A stretch of 10,376 nt of DNA from Bacillota bacterium (GTDB lineage Bacteria > Bacillota > Clostridia > Peptostreptococcales > Anaerovoracaceae). The stretch lies in NCBI GenBank assembly GCA_016283945.1, contig JAEENW010000150.1:1-10376 (forward strand), read 5' to 3'. Position numbers and translations under genes: made by a program. Below are positions 1 to 6,509 of the stretch, in pieces. How positions within the stretch are numbered: position 1 is the first letter of the stretch; each line of letters begins with the position of its first letter. The notes beneath the pieces were generated by a model. The model had not been told where the DNA came from. It did not search any database and was given only the letters and a program-made list of their open reading frames with translations.

Positions 1-671
1 GCATAGAATCCTACGACATATCGAACATCAACGGCGTCGACTCGGTCGGAGCCATGGTCGTCTTCTACGACGGCCGTCCGCTCCCCAAGGCCTACCGCCG
101 CTTCAAGATAAAGACGGTCGAGGGACCGGACGACACCGGAAGCCTCCAGGAGGTGCTCTTCAGGAGGCTCAGGGACGCGAAGGACGGAGTCCCCGGCTTC
201 GAGGAGCTCCCCGACCTCATAGTCATGGACGGAGGCCTGGGGCAGATACACGCGGCCGAGGCGGTCGTAAAAGCCCTCAAGCTCGACGTGCCGGTCTGCG
301 GCCTCGCCAAGGACGACAAGCACCGCACCCGCGCCCTGATCTATCTTGACGCAGAGCATCCCCTGCGTGGGAGCAGTGACCTCTTCGCCTTCATGGGCGC
401 CATACAGGAAGAGGTCCACCGCTTCGCGATCGATTACCATCACCGCCTGCGCGGGAAGAACATGACCCGCTCCGTGCTCGACAACATCCCGGGCGTGGGC
501 GAGAAGCGCCGCATGGAGCTGCTCAAGCAGTTCGGAAGCGTCGACGCCATAAGGGAGGCAAGCGTCGAGACCCTCGCCGCGGCCCCCGGTATGAACATGA
601 AGGTCGCCGAGAGGGTGAGGGAATACTTCGACTCGAAGGACAGAAAAAACAAGGAAGGAACAGAACTATGA
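1..671 (+). CDS. uvrC: UvrABC excinuclease subunit C, C-terminal part (5' end outside window)
   Basis: This is the C-terminal third of UvrC, the nuclease subunit of nucleotide excision repair, which cuts damaged DNA on both sides of the lesion after UvrAB loading. The frame is open from base 3, so the gene starts upstream and the internal ATG at 54 is not the start. The visible part begins in the RNase H-like endonuclease domain with SYDISN. It holds candidate catalytic acidic residues in DISN, GPDD and VMDGG and the catalytic His in EEVHRFAI, matching the DDDH set known for the family. The last ~60 residues form a helix-hairpin-helix DNA-binding region (NIPGVGEKRR, then APGMNMKVAERV). The GIY-YIG and UVR domains would lie outside the window. 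The stop TGA overlaps the ATG of the next gene (ATGA), implying translational coupling. No truncation or frameshift is visible. Confidence 0.96.
   Translation, partial: IESYDISNINGVDSVGAMVVFYDGRPLPKAYRRFKIKTVEGPDDTGSLQEVLFRRLRDAKDGVPGFEELPDLIVMDGGLGQIHAAEAVVKALKLDVPVCGLAKDDKHRTRALIYLDAEHPLRGSSDLFAFMGAIQEEVHRFAIDYHHRLRGKNMTRSVLDNIPGVGEKRRMELLKQFGSVDAIREASVETLAAAPGMNMKVAERVREYFDSKDRKNKEGTEL
651..660 (+). promoter_or_regulatory. Ribosome binding site for the Fe-S aldo/keto reductase
   Basis: The purine-rich stretch CAAGGAAGGA lies inside the 3' end of uvrC, 7 bases before the ATG at 668. It supports that start and an ATGA overlap with uvrC rather than a later start. Confidence 0.7.
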
Positions 672-1771
672 ACAAACTCGGCTTCGGCTTTCTGAGGCTG
701 AAGAGGCTTGAAGGCGGCGGAGAGAACGATTTCGACTGGAACGCCGTCAACGAGCAGGTAGACGAATTCATCAGCCGCGGAGGATACTACTTCGACACGG
801 CCTACACCTACCTGAACGGCTTCAGCGAGTACGGCATCAGGGAATGCGTCGTCAGGCGCAAGCCCCGCGTATCCGTGCAGATCTGCGACAAGCTCCCCGG
901 CTACAAGTGCAAGAGCCGCGAGGACTGCGGCAGATTCTTCGGGGAGCAGCTCGAGCGCTGCGGCGTAGATTACTTCGACGTCTACATGCTGCACTGGCTC
1001 AATGCCCGCAACTACGAGAAGGCCGAGAGATACGGCGAGTTCGAGTTCCTGCGGGAGCTCAAGGAGAAGGGCCTCGCCAGGCGCATAGGCTTCTCCTACC
1101 ACGACAGCGCCTCCCTGCTCGACGAGATACTCACCGCCCACCCCGAGGTCGATCTCGTCCAGATCCAGCTAAACTACCTGGACTGGGAGACCGCCGGAAT
1201 TGAGTCGCGGAAGTGCTACGAGACCATAGTAAAGCACGGCAAGAAGGTCTACGTCATGGAGCCCGTCAAGGGAGGCTCGCTCGCCTCGCTTCCCGGGGAG
1301 GCCGAAGCCCTGCTGAGGGCCGCGCATCCCGACTGGAGCCCCGCCGCATGGGCGCTGCGCTTCGTTCAGTCACTGCCCGGGGTCGAGATCTGCCTCTCCG
1401 GCATGAACGACATCGCCCAGGTCCGCGAGAACATGGAGCAGTTCGAGCCCCTGACGGAGGACGACATCGCCCTGCTCGCGAAGGTCCGCGGCATCATAGA
1501 GCGCGACACGAAGGTCCCCTGCACCGGCTGCCGCTACTGCGTGAGCCATTGCCCCATGGGGATACAGATCCCGGATATCTTCAAGATGCTCAACGAGCTG
1601 CACCGCTGGCCGGCCGAGAGCTGGAAGATACAGCCGAGCTACGCCCAGCTCACGAAAAACGGAGGCGCCGCCTCGAGCTGCATAAAGTGCGGAAACTGCG
1701 CCCTGAACTGCCCGCAGCACATAGCCATACCTGACTTCATCGCCGAGGCCGCCGCGAGCTTCGAGAAATAA
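668..1771 (+). CDS. Aldo/keto reductase with C-terminal 2x[4Fe-4S] ferredoxin domain
   Basis: This 367-residue cytoplasmic oxidoreductase joins an aldo/keto reductase TIM barrel (about residues 1-275) to a bacterial-ferredoxin-like domain (about 283-350). The AKR catalytic tetrad can be assigned as Asp43 and Tyr48 (FDTAYTY), Lys75 (ICDKLPGY) and His109 (MLHWLN). The two cluster motifs CxxCxxCxxxCP use Cys285/288/291/295 and Cys338/341/344/348. Such fusions are common in anaerobes and are thought to couple NAD(P)H- or ferredoxin-linked reduction to a carbonyl substrate; the substrate is unknown here. It starts 4 bp inside uvrC and ends just before a strong terminator, so it is probably the last gene of the uvrC transcript. 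A paralogue whose last 35 residues match at 29 positions lies inverted at the far end of the window. The role is confident at family level only. Confidence 0.93.
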   Translation: MNKLGFGFLRLKRLEGGGENDFDWNAVNEQVDEFISRGGYYFDTAYTYLNGFSEYGIRECVVRRKPRVSVQICDKLPGYKCKSREDCGRFFGEQLERCGVDYFDVYMLHWLNARNYEKAERYGEFEFLRELKEKGLARRIGFSYHDSASLLDEILTAHPEVDLVQIQLNYLDWETAGIESRKCYETIVKHGKKVYVMEPVKGGSLASLPGEAEALLRAAHPDWSPAAWALRFVQSLPGVEICLSGMNDIAQVRENMEQFEPLTEDDIALLAKVRGIIERDTKVPCTGCRYCVSHCPMGIQIPDIFKMLNELHRWPAESWKIQPSYAQLTKNGGAASSCIKCGNCALNCPQHIAIPDFIAEAAASFEK

Positions 1772-1827
1772 GGCACTCCGCGGGCTTCCGAAAATACGCC
1801 CCGCCGCGAGGCGCCAGAAACGAAAAT

Positions 1828-1863
1828 GATCCCCTGCCCGTTCCCGGACAGGGGATCTGTTTT
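1828..1863 (+). terminator. Hairpin terminator after uvrC-AKR (repeated at 10179-10213)
   Basis: A 9-bp perfect stem GATCCCCTG (1828-1836) and CAGGGGATC (1849-1857) encloses a 12-base loop in which CCG and CGG can pair again. It is followed by TGTTTTG and preceded by CGAAAAT, so it can act in both directions between the convergent AKR and ABC transcripts. The 30-bp stem-loop is identical, in inverted orientation, to the one next to the second reductase. Confidence 0.85.
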
Positions 1864-1869
1864 GCGTAA

Positions 1870-1940
1870 GGACGCGGGGATACCAAGCGGCAGGACCCGC
1901 TAAAAGTCCCTCATGCGTGTGACGCGAGGAGTGGCATCCC
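1870..1940 (-). repeat. Structured intergenic repeat, left copy
   Basis: This ~70-bp element lies between the convergent AKR and ABC genes and begins 6 bases after the ABC stop codon. Read on the minus strand, it can fold into three helices: an outer stem GGGATGCC (1940-1933) with GGTATCCC (1884-1877), a first hairpin CCTCGCGT/ACGC-AT-GAGG, and a second hairpin AGCGG/CCGCT with loop GTCCTG. Flanking GGAC/GTCC bases could extend pairing. The outer stem contains a G-T pair that is a wobble only in minus-strand RNA. A similar copy, ~82% identical over 57 bases, is at 10090-10147. Function is unknown; a REP-like palindromic element or a small structured 3' RNA are both possible. Confidence 0.7.
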
Positions 1941-1946
1941 GCGGCT

Positions 1947-3944
1947 CTACTCCGACGCCGCGTTCCCCGTGTAGAGCTGATAGTAGCGACCCTTCTGCTC
2001 CAGAAGATCGTCGTGGTCCCCGCGCTCTATGATGTGCCCGTTCTCGAGCACCATGATCGCGTTCGCGTTCATTACCGTGGAGAGCCTGTGGGCTATGACG
2101 AGCGTCGTCCTTCCGCCCATTATGCCGTCCATGGCGCTCTGAATGAGGCTCTCGGTGCGGGTGTCGACGCTGCTGGTCGCCTCGTCGAGTATCATCACCG
2201 GGGGATCCGCGACCGCGCAGCGCGCTATCGAGAGCAGCTGGCATTGTCCCTGCGAGAGCTGGCTTCCGGTGCCCGAGATGACGGTGTCGTAGCCCTCGGG
2301 CAGCTTCTCGATGAAGGAGTGCGCGTTGGCGAGCTTCGCCGCGGCGACGACCTCCTCGTCGGTGGCGTCGGGTCTTCCGTAGCGGATGTTGTCCGCGATG
2401 GTCCCCGTGAAGAGGTTGACGTCCTGCAGCACCATGCCGAGCGAGCGCCTCAGGTCGTCCTTCTTTATATCCTTGATGTCCAGGCCGTCGTAGAGTATCC
2501 TGCCGTCCTGCAGCTCGTAGAAGCGGTTCAGCAGGTTGGTGATGGTCGTCTTGCCCGCGCCGGTCGAGCCTACGAAGGCTATCTTCTGGCCGGGCTTGGC
2601 GTAGAGCTTGATGTCGTAGAGTATCTGCTTGTCCGGGACGTAGCTGAAGTCCACGTCCTCGAAGCGCACGTCGCCCCTGAGCGGGATGAGCTCGCCGTCA
2701 GCCTTCTTCCAGGCCCAGGAGCCGGTCCTGGAGGTGCACTCGCTGAGCGCTCCGTCCTTTTCCTCTACGGGAACGAGCACTGTCTGCCCCTCGTCGATCT
2801 CGGGCTTCTCGTCCATCAGAGCGAAGACCCTGCCCGCTCCGGCGAGGGCCATGACCACGGAGTTGATCTGCTGGGAGATCTGGCTCACCGGCCTGTTGAA
2901 GCTCCTCGAGAGGGTCAGGAAGGCGGCGATGTCGCCGAGCGAGAGCCCCGCCCTGCCGCTGATCGCGAGCCAGCCGCCGAAGACCGCGACGACCACGTAC
3001 TGCACGTTGCCGAGGTTGGCCATCACGGGTCCGATGATGGAGCCGTAGATGTTGGCGCTGGTGGTCTTCTCGCGGAGGGTGCGGTTCAGTATACCGAACT
3101 CGGCCTCCGCCTCGTCCTCGTGGCAGAACACCTTAACTGCCTTCTGGCCGTTCATGGTCTCCTCGATGAAGGCGTTCATCTCGCCCAGCGCGCTCTGGCG
3201 CTGCTTGAAGAAGGCCGCGGACTTGCCGCCTATGGCTATGGCGAGGAAGTAGGTCAGCACCACGAAGACCATCACTATGCCCGTGAGCGGCAAGCTCAGG
3301 GAGATCATCGCCACAAAGACCGAAATGATAGTCACGACAGACGAGAGCACCTGCGGGATGCTCTGCGAGAGCACCTGGCGCATGGAGTCGACGTCGTTGG
3401 TGAAGCGCGACATTATATCCCCGTAGGGGTGGGTGTCGAAGTAACTCACGGGAAGCTTCTGCAGCTTCGAGAACATCTCGAGACGTATCTTCCTGATGAC
3501 GCCCTGAGAGATCTTCCTCATCAGCAGCGCGTTCGTGAAGACCGTCACCGCGACGAAGAACGCCATGATCCCGGTCCTGATCAGCGCCTTGAGCAGGTCG
3601 CCGAAGTAGGGCTGGTCCATGAGCAGTATCGGCTTGATGTATTCGTCGATGAGCTCCCTGATGAAGAGCGTGATCCTCACCGTCAGGAGCGCATCCACCG
3701 CCATGAGCACGACCGCGAGGACGAACATCCCCATGTAGCCGCTGCCCAGATAGGCGAAGAGCCTCTTGAGGATGGGTATGGTGTCGGCGTTGAGCCTGAC
3801 CCTGCCGCCCGCGGCTCCCCTTCCCCGCCCGCGCATCTCGGGGGCCTTGGCTTTTCCGCGCAGCCTCCTCTTCTCGACGTTCTGCTCGGCGCGGGACATG
3901 CCCGCCTGCGGCGCGGCGCCGATTCTCTCTTTAGTGAGGCTCAT
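1947..3944 (-). CDS. Heterodimeric ABC exporter subunit with consensus Walker B/H-loop and LSQGQ signature
   Basis: This 665-residue half-transporter belongs to the multidrug/lipid exporter type (ABCB-like, as in LmrCD, BmrCD and TM287/288). A basic cytoplasmic N-terminal extension (about residues 1-55) precedes a six-helix membrane domain (about 60-375), then a nucleotide-binding domain. Walker A GSTGAGKTT is at ~459-467, the signature LSQGQ at ~563-567, Walker B VMILDEAT has the catalytic Glu at ~588, and the H-loop His is at ~619 (IAHR). The linker ~380-430 carries an insertion (SECTSRTGSWAW). Its LSQGQ should complete the degenerate ATP site of the partner subunit. An ATG at 3944 fits best: GGAGG lies 8 bases upstream, whereas the GTG at 3953 overlaps that ribosome binding site. 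It overlaps the upstream gene by 14 bp. The residue after LSQGQ is Cys instead of the usual Arg. The substrate is unknown. Confidence 0.94.
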   Translation of the reverse strand: MSLTKERIGAAPQAGMSRAEQNVEKRRLRGKAKAPEMRGRGRGAAGGRVRLNADTIPILKRLFAYLGSGYMGMFVLAVVLMAVDALLTVRITLFIRELIDEYIKPILLMDQPYFGDLLKALIRTGIMAFFVAVTVFTNALLMRKISQGVIRKIRLEMFSKLQKLPVSYFDTHPYGDIMSRFTNDVDSMRQVLSQSIPQVLSSVVTIISVFVAMISLSLPLTGIVMVFVVLTYFLAIAIGGKSAAFFKQRQSALGEMNAFIEETMNGQKAVKVFCHEDEAEAEFGILNRTLREKTTSANIYGSIIGPVMANLGNVQYVVVAVFGGWLAISGRAGLSLGDIAAFLTLSRSFNRPVSQISQQINSVVMALAGAGRVFALMDEKPEIDEGQTVLVPVEEKDGALSECTSRTGSWAWKKADGELIPLRGDVRFEDVDFSYVPDKQILYDIKLYAKPGQKIAFVGSTGAGKTTITNLLNRFYELQDGRILYDGLDIKDIKKDDLRRSLGMVLQDVNLFTGTIADNIRYGRPDATDEEVVAAAKLANAHSFIEKLPEGYDTVISGTGSQLSQGQCQLLSIARCAVADPPVMILDEATSSVDTRTESLIQSAMDGIMGGRTTLVIAHRLSTVMNANAIMVLENGHIIERGDHDDLLEQKGRYYQLYTGNAASE

Positions 3945-5658
3945 CGAAGTCACCTCCCTTATTCTGGGACTCGTAAACTTCCCTGTATATCTCGTTGCCG
4001 GCGAGCAGCTCCTCGTGGGTGCCCACGCCGTTGATCTTTCCGTCGTCGAGCACGACTATCATGTCGGCGTCCTGCACCGAGCTGATGCGCTGCGCGATGA
4101 TGATCTTTGTCATACCGCTGAGCGAGGAGAGCTTCTCCCTGATGAGGGACTCGGTGTGGGTATCAACGGCCGAGGTCGAGTCGTCGAGTATGAGTATCTT
4201 AGGCTGAGCGATCAGGGCGCGCGCTATGCACAGCCTCTGCCTCTGGCCGCCGGAGACGTTGCCGCCGCCCTGCTCTATCCAGTAGTCGAGGCCGCCCTCG
4301 AAGCCGCGGACGAAGCCCGCCTGCGCGGCGTCCAGCGCCTCCCACATCTCCTCCTCGGTCGCGTCCTCCCTGCCCCAGCGGAGGTTATCCTCCACCGTGC
4401 CGCTGAAGAGCACGTTCTTCTGAAGGACCATGGCAGCGCTCTTCCTGAGCGCTGTGAGGTCGAGCTCGCGCACGTCCGTGCCGCCGACGAGCACTCTTCC
4501 GGAGCGCGCGTCGTAGAGCCTGGGTATGAGCTGCACGAGGCTGGTCTTGCCGGAGCCCGTGCCGCCTATGATGCCCACGGTGGAGCCCGCGGGGATGTCG
4601 AGGTTTATATCGCTCAGGCAGTCAGCTCCGCTCCCGTAGCCGAAGGAGACGTCCTCGAAGCGCACGCTTCCGTCGGCGATCTCGAAGACAGGATCCTCGC
4701 AGTCGACGATCTCGGGGACCTCGTCGAAGACCTCGGCGATCCTCTTGGCCGCGGCGCCCGACATCGTGATCATGACTATGATCCCGGAGAGCATCATGAG
4801 GCTCATCAGGACCTGCATCACATAGTTGATGAAGCTCATGAGAAGGCCGGTGGTTAGGGCTCCGGAGACGATGAGCTTCGCTCCGAGCCAGGAGATCACC
4901 AGCATGCAGCCGTAGAGCACGGTGTTCATCAGCGGGCTCATGAAGGCCATGATGGTCTCCGCCTTCATGTTCGTGTTGTAGACGTCGTTCGCGACTCCGG
5001 TGAACTTGCCGATCTCGTCCCTCTCGCGCACGAAGGCCTTGACGACCTTGATGCCGCGTATGTTCTCCTGCACGACGCTGTTGAGCTTGTCGTAGAGGTC
5101 GAACATCCTCCTGAACCACTTGAAGGCCCCGGTGATGATCAGTACCATGCCCACGGCGAGCACGGGAAGCGCCGCGAGTATGACGCCCGCGAGCTGCCTG
5201 TTGATCCTGTAGACCATCATTCCCGCGAATATCATGGTCGCGGGCGCCCTGAAGGCCATCCTCAGCAGCATGCCGAAGGCCATCTGTACGTTGGTCACGT
5301 CAGTCGTGAGCCTGGTGACGAGGCCGCTGCCGGAGATATGGTCTATGTTCGCGAAGGAGAAGCGCTGAATGCGGCTGAACATGTCGCTCCTGAGGTTGGA
5401 GGCGAAGCCGGCCGACGCCCTGGCCGCCGTCACGGCGGCGAGGCTCCCGCAGGCCATGCTGCAGACGGCCATGACCGCGAGCCTGAGCCCTATGGACTCG
5501 ATCTCAGCCATGTTTCCCGCCTCGATGCCCAGATCGATCAGATCCGCCATGTAGTACGGTATCATTATCTCGAAGTAGACCTCGCCGAGCATGAGCAGGG
5601 GAGTGACCGCGGCGAACCACCTGTATTCCCTTATGCACGATGCCAGTTTTTTTATCAT
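3931..5658 (-). CDS. Heterodimeric ABC exporter subunit with degenerate ATPase residues
   Basis: This 575-residue half-transporter is the first gene of the ABC operon and the partner of the gene that overlaps its 3' end. The six-helix exporter membrane domain covers about residues 1-310. The nucleotide-binding domain follows, with Walker A GGTGSGKTS at 365-373 and a canonical signature VSGGQ at ~468-472. Walker B is ILILDDST, with Asp493 where the catalytic Glu normally sits, and the switch is IAQR, with Gln523 replacing the H-loop His. In LmrCD/BmrCD/TM287-288-type exporters these changes mark the subunit whose Walker motifs build the non-hydrolytic site, while its intact signature completes the hydrolytic site of the partner. 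The product is expected to pump hydrophobic compounds or lipids outward across the cytoplasmic membrane. The ATG at 5658 is preceded by a weak GAGAGG 12 bases upstream, suggesting modest initiation. Confidence 0.94.
   Translation of the reverse strand: MIKKLASCIREYRWFAAVTPLLMLGEVYFEIMIPYYMADLIDLGIEAGNMAEIESIGLRLAVMAVCSMACGSLAAVTAARASAGFASNLRSDMFSRIQRFSFANIDHISGSGLVTRLTTDVTNVQMAFGMLLRMAFRAPATMIFAGMMVYRINRQLAGVILAALPVLAVGMVLIITGAFKWFRRMFDLYDKLNSVVQENIRGIKVVKAFVRERDEIGKFTGVANDVYNTNMKAETIMAFMSPLMNTVLYGCMLVISWLGAKLIVSGALTTGLLMSFINYVMQVLMSLMMLSGIIVMITMSGAAAKRIAEVFDEVPEIVDCEDPVFEIADGSVRFEDVSFGYGSGADCLSDINLDIPAGSTVGIIGGTGSGKTSLVQLIPRLYDARSGRVLVGGTDVRELDLTALRKSAAMVLQKNVLFSGTVEDNLRWGREDATEEEMWEALDAAQAGFVRGFEGGLDYWIEQGGGNVSGGQRQRLCIARALIAQPKILILDDSTSAVDTHTESLIREKLSSLSGMTKIIIAQRISSVQDADMIVVLDDGKINGVGTHEELLAGNEIYREVYESQNKGGDFDEPH
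3953..3960 (-). promoter_or_regulatory. Ribosome binding site deciding the start of the second ABC gene
   Basis: The minus strand reads AAGGGAGG, then TGACTTCG, then ATG at 3944. The 8-base spacing is ideal for the ATG. The in-frame GTG at 3953-3951 shares its first G with the GGAGG core and would have no free ribosome binding site. Confidence 0.75.
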
Positions 5659-5677
5659 TTAACTTGTATGCCTCTCG

Positions 5678-5700
5678 TCAAATGTGATATATTGATTTGA
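5678..5700. promoter_or_regulatory. Possible operator dyad covering the divergent promoters
   Basis: Perfect 6-bp arms TCAAAT (5678-5683) and ATTTGA (5695-5700) are separated by 11 bases. The dyad covers the predicted start of the ABC transcript and the first bases of the opposite -35 element. A dimeric repressor bound here could affect both operons. No regulator gene is in the window, and a dyad of this size in AT-rich DNA can occur by chance. Confidence 0.35.
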
Positions 5701-5725
5701 CTATTTTACAGCAAGGGTCTATATT
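5697..5725 (+). promoter_or_regulatory. Predicted sigma-70-type promoter of the lipoprotein-DUF401 operon
   Basis: On the plus strand, TTGACT (5697-5702) is separated by 17 bases from TATATT (5720-5725). Each element matches consensus at 5 of 6 positions. It overlaps the opposite ABC promoter almost completely, so the two should compete for RNA polymerase. The predicted start near 5732 leaves a leader of about 100 bases. Confidence 0.6.
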
Positions 5726-5731
5726 AGGCAA
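5703..5731 (-). promoter_or_regulatory. Predicted sigma-70-type promoter of the ABC exporter operon
   Basis: On the minus strand, a -35 element TTGCCT (5731-5726) is separated by 17 bases from a -10 element TAAAAT (5708-5703; 5 of 6 matches to consensus). Transcription would begin near 5696 and give a leader of about 38 bases. The region is AT-rich against a GC-rich background. Confidence 0.6.
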
Positions 5732-5756
5732 ATGTAGATTGAGTGATTTCCACCAA

Positions 5757-5803
5757 GGCCTTCGGGCCCGGCGCGGACGGCGCCGGAGGGAGATCGCCGA
5801 TCT
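5757..5803 (+). promoter_or_regulatory. Structured 5' leader of the lipoprotein gene: three tandem hairpins
   Basis: Three adjacent stems are visible: GGCC-TTCG-GGCC (5757-5768), CCGGCGC/GCGCCGG with a 5-base loop (5768-5786), and AGATC-GCC-GATCT (5791-5803), the last followed by an A/T-rich run. They lie between the predicted transcription start and the ribosome binding site AGGAG at 5816-5820. The leader might regulate transcription or translation, but I cannot match it to a known riboswitch class. Confidence 0.35.
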
Positions 5804-5832
5804 TAAATATATTTCAGGAGAATTTATCGAAA

Positions 5833-6426
5833 ATGGATCGCAGGATCAGAAAACTTATCGCGGCAGTCTTAGCGGCAGTCATGCTGCTGTCCCTCGCGGG
5901 ATGCGGGGAGAAAAAGGGCATTGAGAACCTCCAGAAGGTGGTCCTCGAGCTCTACGCTCCCTCCGATTCGGTGCTCGTGGTAAGCAATCTGACCGACCGC
6001 TTCACCCAGCAGAACGAGACAATAGGCATCCGCGTCATCTATGAGGACAGCGCCATGCTCGCCGCCCTCATCGAGGCCGGCTACTACGCCGACGTCTACA
6101 TCGCGGACAACGCCGCCCACATGGACTGGCTCGACGCCGCCGCGGGCGAGGAGGCCAACCCCAACAAGAACGACAAGATCGACGGCTCCACCAGGAAGGA
6201 CATCTTCAAGGGCACCGTCGAGATCCCGCCCGACCCCACTCCGGAGTACGACGAGAACGACAATCTCATCGAGAAGCAGCCGACCTACGAGGAGCGCACC
6301 TTCAGCGTCGCCCTCGTCAAGTCGAGCAAGTATCAGGAGGAGGCAAAGGCCTTCATAGAGTTCATCGAAGACAAGGAAGCAGTGGGACCGCTCTTTGATG
6401 GCATAGACTTCGAATTCATCGACTAG
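5833..6426 (+). CDS. ModA-like substrate-binding lipoprotein, reduced to about one lobe
   Basis: This is a predicted 197-residue lipoprotein anchored outside the membrane. The N-terminus is basic (MDRRIRK), then hydrophobic, and ends in lipobox LAGC with the acylated Cys at residue 24. Residues ~36-125 resemble the first lobe of ModA-type molybdate/oxyanion-binding proteins (YAPSDS, SNLTDRF, EAGYYADVYIA, HMDWLD). Residues ~156-195 resemble the ModA C-terminal return segment (FSVALVKSSKYQEEAKAFIEFI). The second lobe, about 95 residues in ModA, is replaced by an acidic, Pro-rich linker at ~129-154. The ATG at 5833 is chosen because it places the signal peptide at the N-terminus and has AGGAG upstream, though 12 bases away; the in-frame GTG at 5743 would bury the signal peptide. 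No ModB or ModC gene is nearby. A DUF401 membrane protein follows after 83 bp. The fold assignment is by eye. Confidence 0.75.
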   Translation: MDRRIRKLIAAVLAAVMLLSLAGCGEKKGIENLQKVVLELYAPSDSVLVVSNLTDRFTQQNETIGIRVIYEDSAMLAALIEAGYYADVYIADNAAHMDWLDAAAGEEANPNKNDKIDGSTRKDIFKGTVEIPPDPTPEYDENDNLIEKQPTYEERTFSVALVKSSKYQEEAKAFIEFIEDKEAVGPLFDGIDFEFID

Positions 6427-6509
6427 TCGGTCATCCGGAAGGTCCGGCTCCGGCCCCGCAGGGGCGCTCCGGCCTTCGCGGCAGCCGTGAGAAAGGAGTA
6501 CCTAGTTTC
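6427..6509 (+). other. Intra-operon spacer with GC hairpins
   Basis: The spacer holds a CCGGA/TCCGG hairpin and a GCCCC-GCA-GGGGC hairpin without a following T-run, so it does not look like a strong terminator. AAAGGAG at 6492-6498 is the ribosome binding site for the DUF401 gene, 11 bases before its ATG. Read-through from the lipoprotein gene is likely, perhaps reduced by the hairpins. Confidence 0.5.

Noticed and set aside
440..1141. 233-residue minus-strand frame across the uvrC-AKR junction
   Set aside because: It overlaps two well-supported genes on the other strand and has no recognisable domain.
2013..4034. 673-residue open frame antisense to the ABC exporter genes
   Set aside because: It is a mirror frame created by GC-rich codon bias: very rich in His, Glu, Asp, Arg and Val, with no domain and no plausible ribosome binding site. 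The opposite strand encodes an unmistakable ABC protein with all its motifs.
5743..5832. N-terminal extension of the lipoprotein from a GTG at 5743
   Set aside because: It would place 30 residues before the signal peptide and translate through the GC hairpins, and the ribosome binding site at 5816-5820 serves the ATG at 5833.
6427..6480. Terminator between the lipoprotein and DUF401 genes
   Set aside because: GC hairpins are present but no T-run follows, and the downstream gene has no promoter of its own that I can see.
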